The translations under genes were made by a program, and so were the position numbers. Below are positions 63,502 to 64,000 of a stretch of DNA of 64,000 nucleotides, piece by piece (the stretch's first letter is position 1; every line of letters starts with the position of its first letter). The notes under the pieces are model-generated. The model saw only the letters and a program-made list of their open reading frames with translations. It ran no database searches and was not told where the DNA came from. The DNA comes from Setomelanomma holmii (Eukaryota > Ascomycota > Dothideomycetes > Pleosporales > Phaeosphaeriaceae): the NCBI GenBank assembly GCA_010015745.1, contig ML978261.1, positions 648 through 64,647 of the forward strand, read 5' to 3'.

Positions 63502-64000
63502 ATGGGCTGGCTTTCCGACCTCACGGGCAAGGCTCCTCCGCCGAAAGCCGCGCCGGTGTCCATCTCTCTACCTAACATTCCGGGCCTATCTCGCTCCAAA
63601 ATACAGCTCCCTGACCTGCATCATCCCTACGTTCAGATAGGCGCGGCATCCCTGGGAACTTTGCTATTGTTGGGCACAGTGTCGACTGTCCTCAGATCCG
63701 CACCTCCCAGGATCGTTCCATCGCCTGCTAAGTCAAAGTTGCCGCAATTGACTGAGGAAGAGGTGCAGCAGCTTCCGTATCCTCCGGATGCGCTTCCAGG
63801 GGCTCGAGATGTGCAGTCTCCTTATGGCACCGTCAGAGTGTACGAATGGGGTCCTGAGGATGGAGACAAGATTTTACTCATTCATGGCATCTCGACGCCC
63901 GGTATTGCCATGGCGGACCTTGCACACAAACTCGTTCGAAGAGGATGTCGTGTCATGATGTTTGGTCGGTCCACCCATTTCCATATCCTCAATTCGCAAA
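63502..64000 (+). CDS. Alpha/beta hydrolase, 5' part only (window edge)
   Basis: From ATG 63502 the frame is open to the window end. A cytosolic N-terminus is followed by a hydrophobic anchor (QIGAASLGTLLLLGTVSTVL, about 44-64) and the start of a hydrolase domain (SPYGTVRVYEWG, ILLIHGISTPG with the HG oxyanion motif, HKLVRRGCRVMMF). A donor-like site (G|GTCGGT) after 63964 would end exon 1 in phase 1 and give MFD after splicing, as expected in this fold. The nucleophile lies beyond the window. Membrane-anchored serine hydrolase is the best description. Confidence 0.75.
   Translation, partial: MGWLSDLTGKAPPPKAAPVSISLPNIPGLSRSKIQLPDLHHPYVQIGAASLGTLLLLGTVSTVLRSAPPRIVPSPAKSKLPQLTEEEVQQLPYPPDALPGARDVQSPYGTVRVYEWGPEDGDKILLIHGISTPGIAMADLAHKLVRRGCRVMMFGRSTHFHILNSQ

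Noticed and set aside
1..64000. CRISPR arrays, bacterial operons, tRNA and rRNA genes
   Set aside because: No regularly spaced direct repeats, no prokaryotic layout, and no cloverleaf or rRNA-like segments that I could recognise by eye; small RNA genes could still be missed.

Overview
The window reads as genomic DNA of a filamentous ascomycete (Pezizomycotina; a Dothideomycete is my best guess, from general impression only). The evidence is a eukaryotic gene structure with many 47-90 bp GT-AG introns, fungus-specific families (Zn2Cys6 and C2H2/Zn2Cys6 regulators, HET-domain proteins, GPI-type Ser/Thr-rich secreted proteins, mitochondrial uS8) and transposon relics whose stop codons look like repeat-induced point mutation (RIP).

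Layout. 1-8.2 kb is a transposon graveyard: an unexplained dyad-rich segment, a decayed Tc1/mariner transposase, and a 5'-truncated Ty3/gypsy chromodomain retrotransposon with one LTR. From 8.2 to 18.3 kb lie an unrecognised gene next to the retroelement break, a divergent GST / Zn2Cys6 pair, a small secreted cysteine-containing protein, a PY-motif membrane protein and a conserved proline-rich protein. From 18.8 to 24.7 kb come mitochondrial uS8, a monooxygenase fused to an acetoacetate-decarboxylase domain, and an aldehyde-dehydrogenase-like protein lacking its catalytic residues. From 25.1 to 37.3 kb there is a run of catabolic-type genes: MFS transporter, C2H2+Zn2Cys6 regulator, LigB-type extradiol dioxygenase, CocE/NonD hydrolase, cupin and fumarylacetoacetase-family hydrolase. 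I read it as a candidate aromatic or ring-cleavage catabolic cluster.

From 37.6 to 51.3 kb lie a large ZZ/EF-hand membrane protein, an alpha/beta hydrolase, two tail-to-tail HET-domain paralogues (one damaged, one a clear pseudogene), a secreted FMN-dependent alpha-hydroxy-acid oxidase and a Zn2Cys6 regulator. At 51.8-53.9 kb sits a Fot1/Pogo-type element with nearly perfect 55 bp terminal inverted repeats, inside a longer imperfect inverted repeat. From 54.5 kb to the end are a 957-residue secreted repeat protein, an RBR ubiquitin ligase, a PAP2 lipid phosphatase and the start of an alpha/beta hydrolase cut by the window edge.

Gene models were spliced by hand from consensus splice sites, reading-frame continuity and family conservation. 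All database-dependent statements are recollections of family features, not searches.
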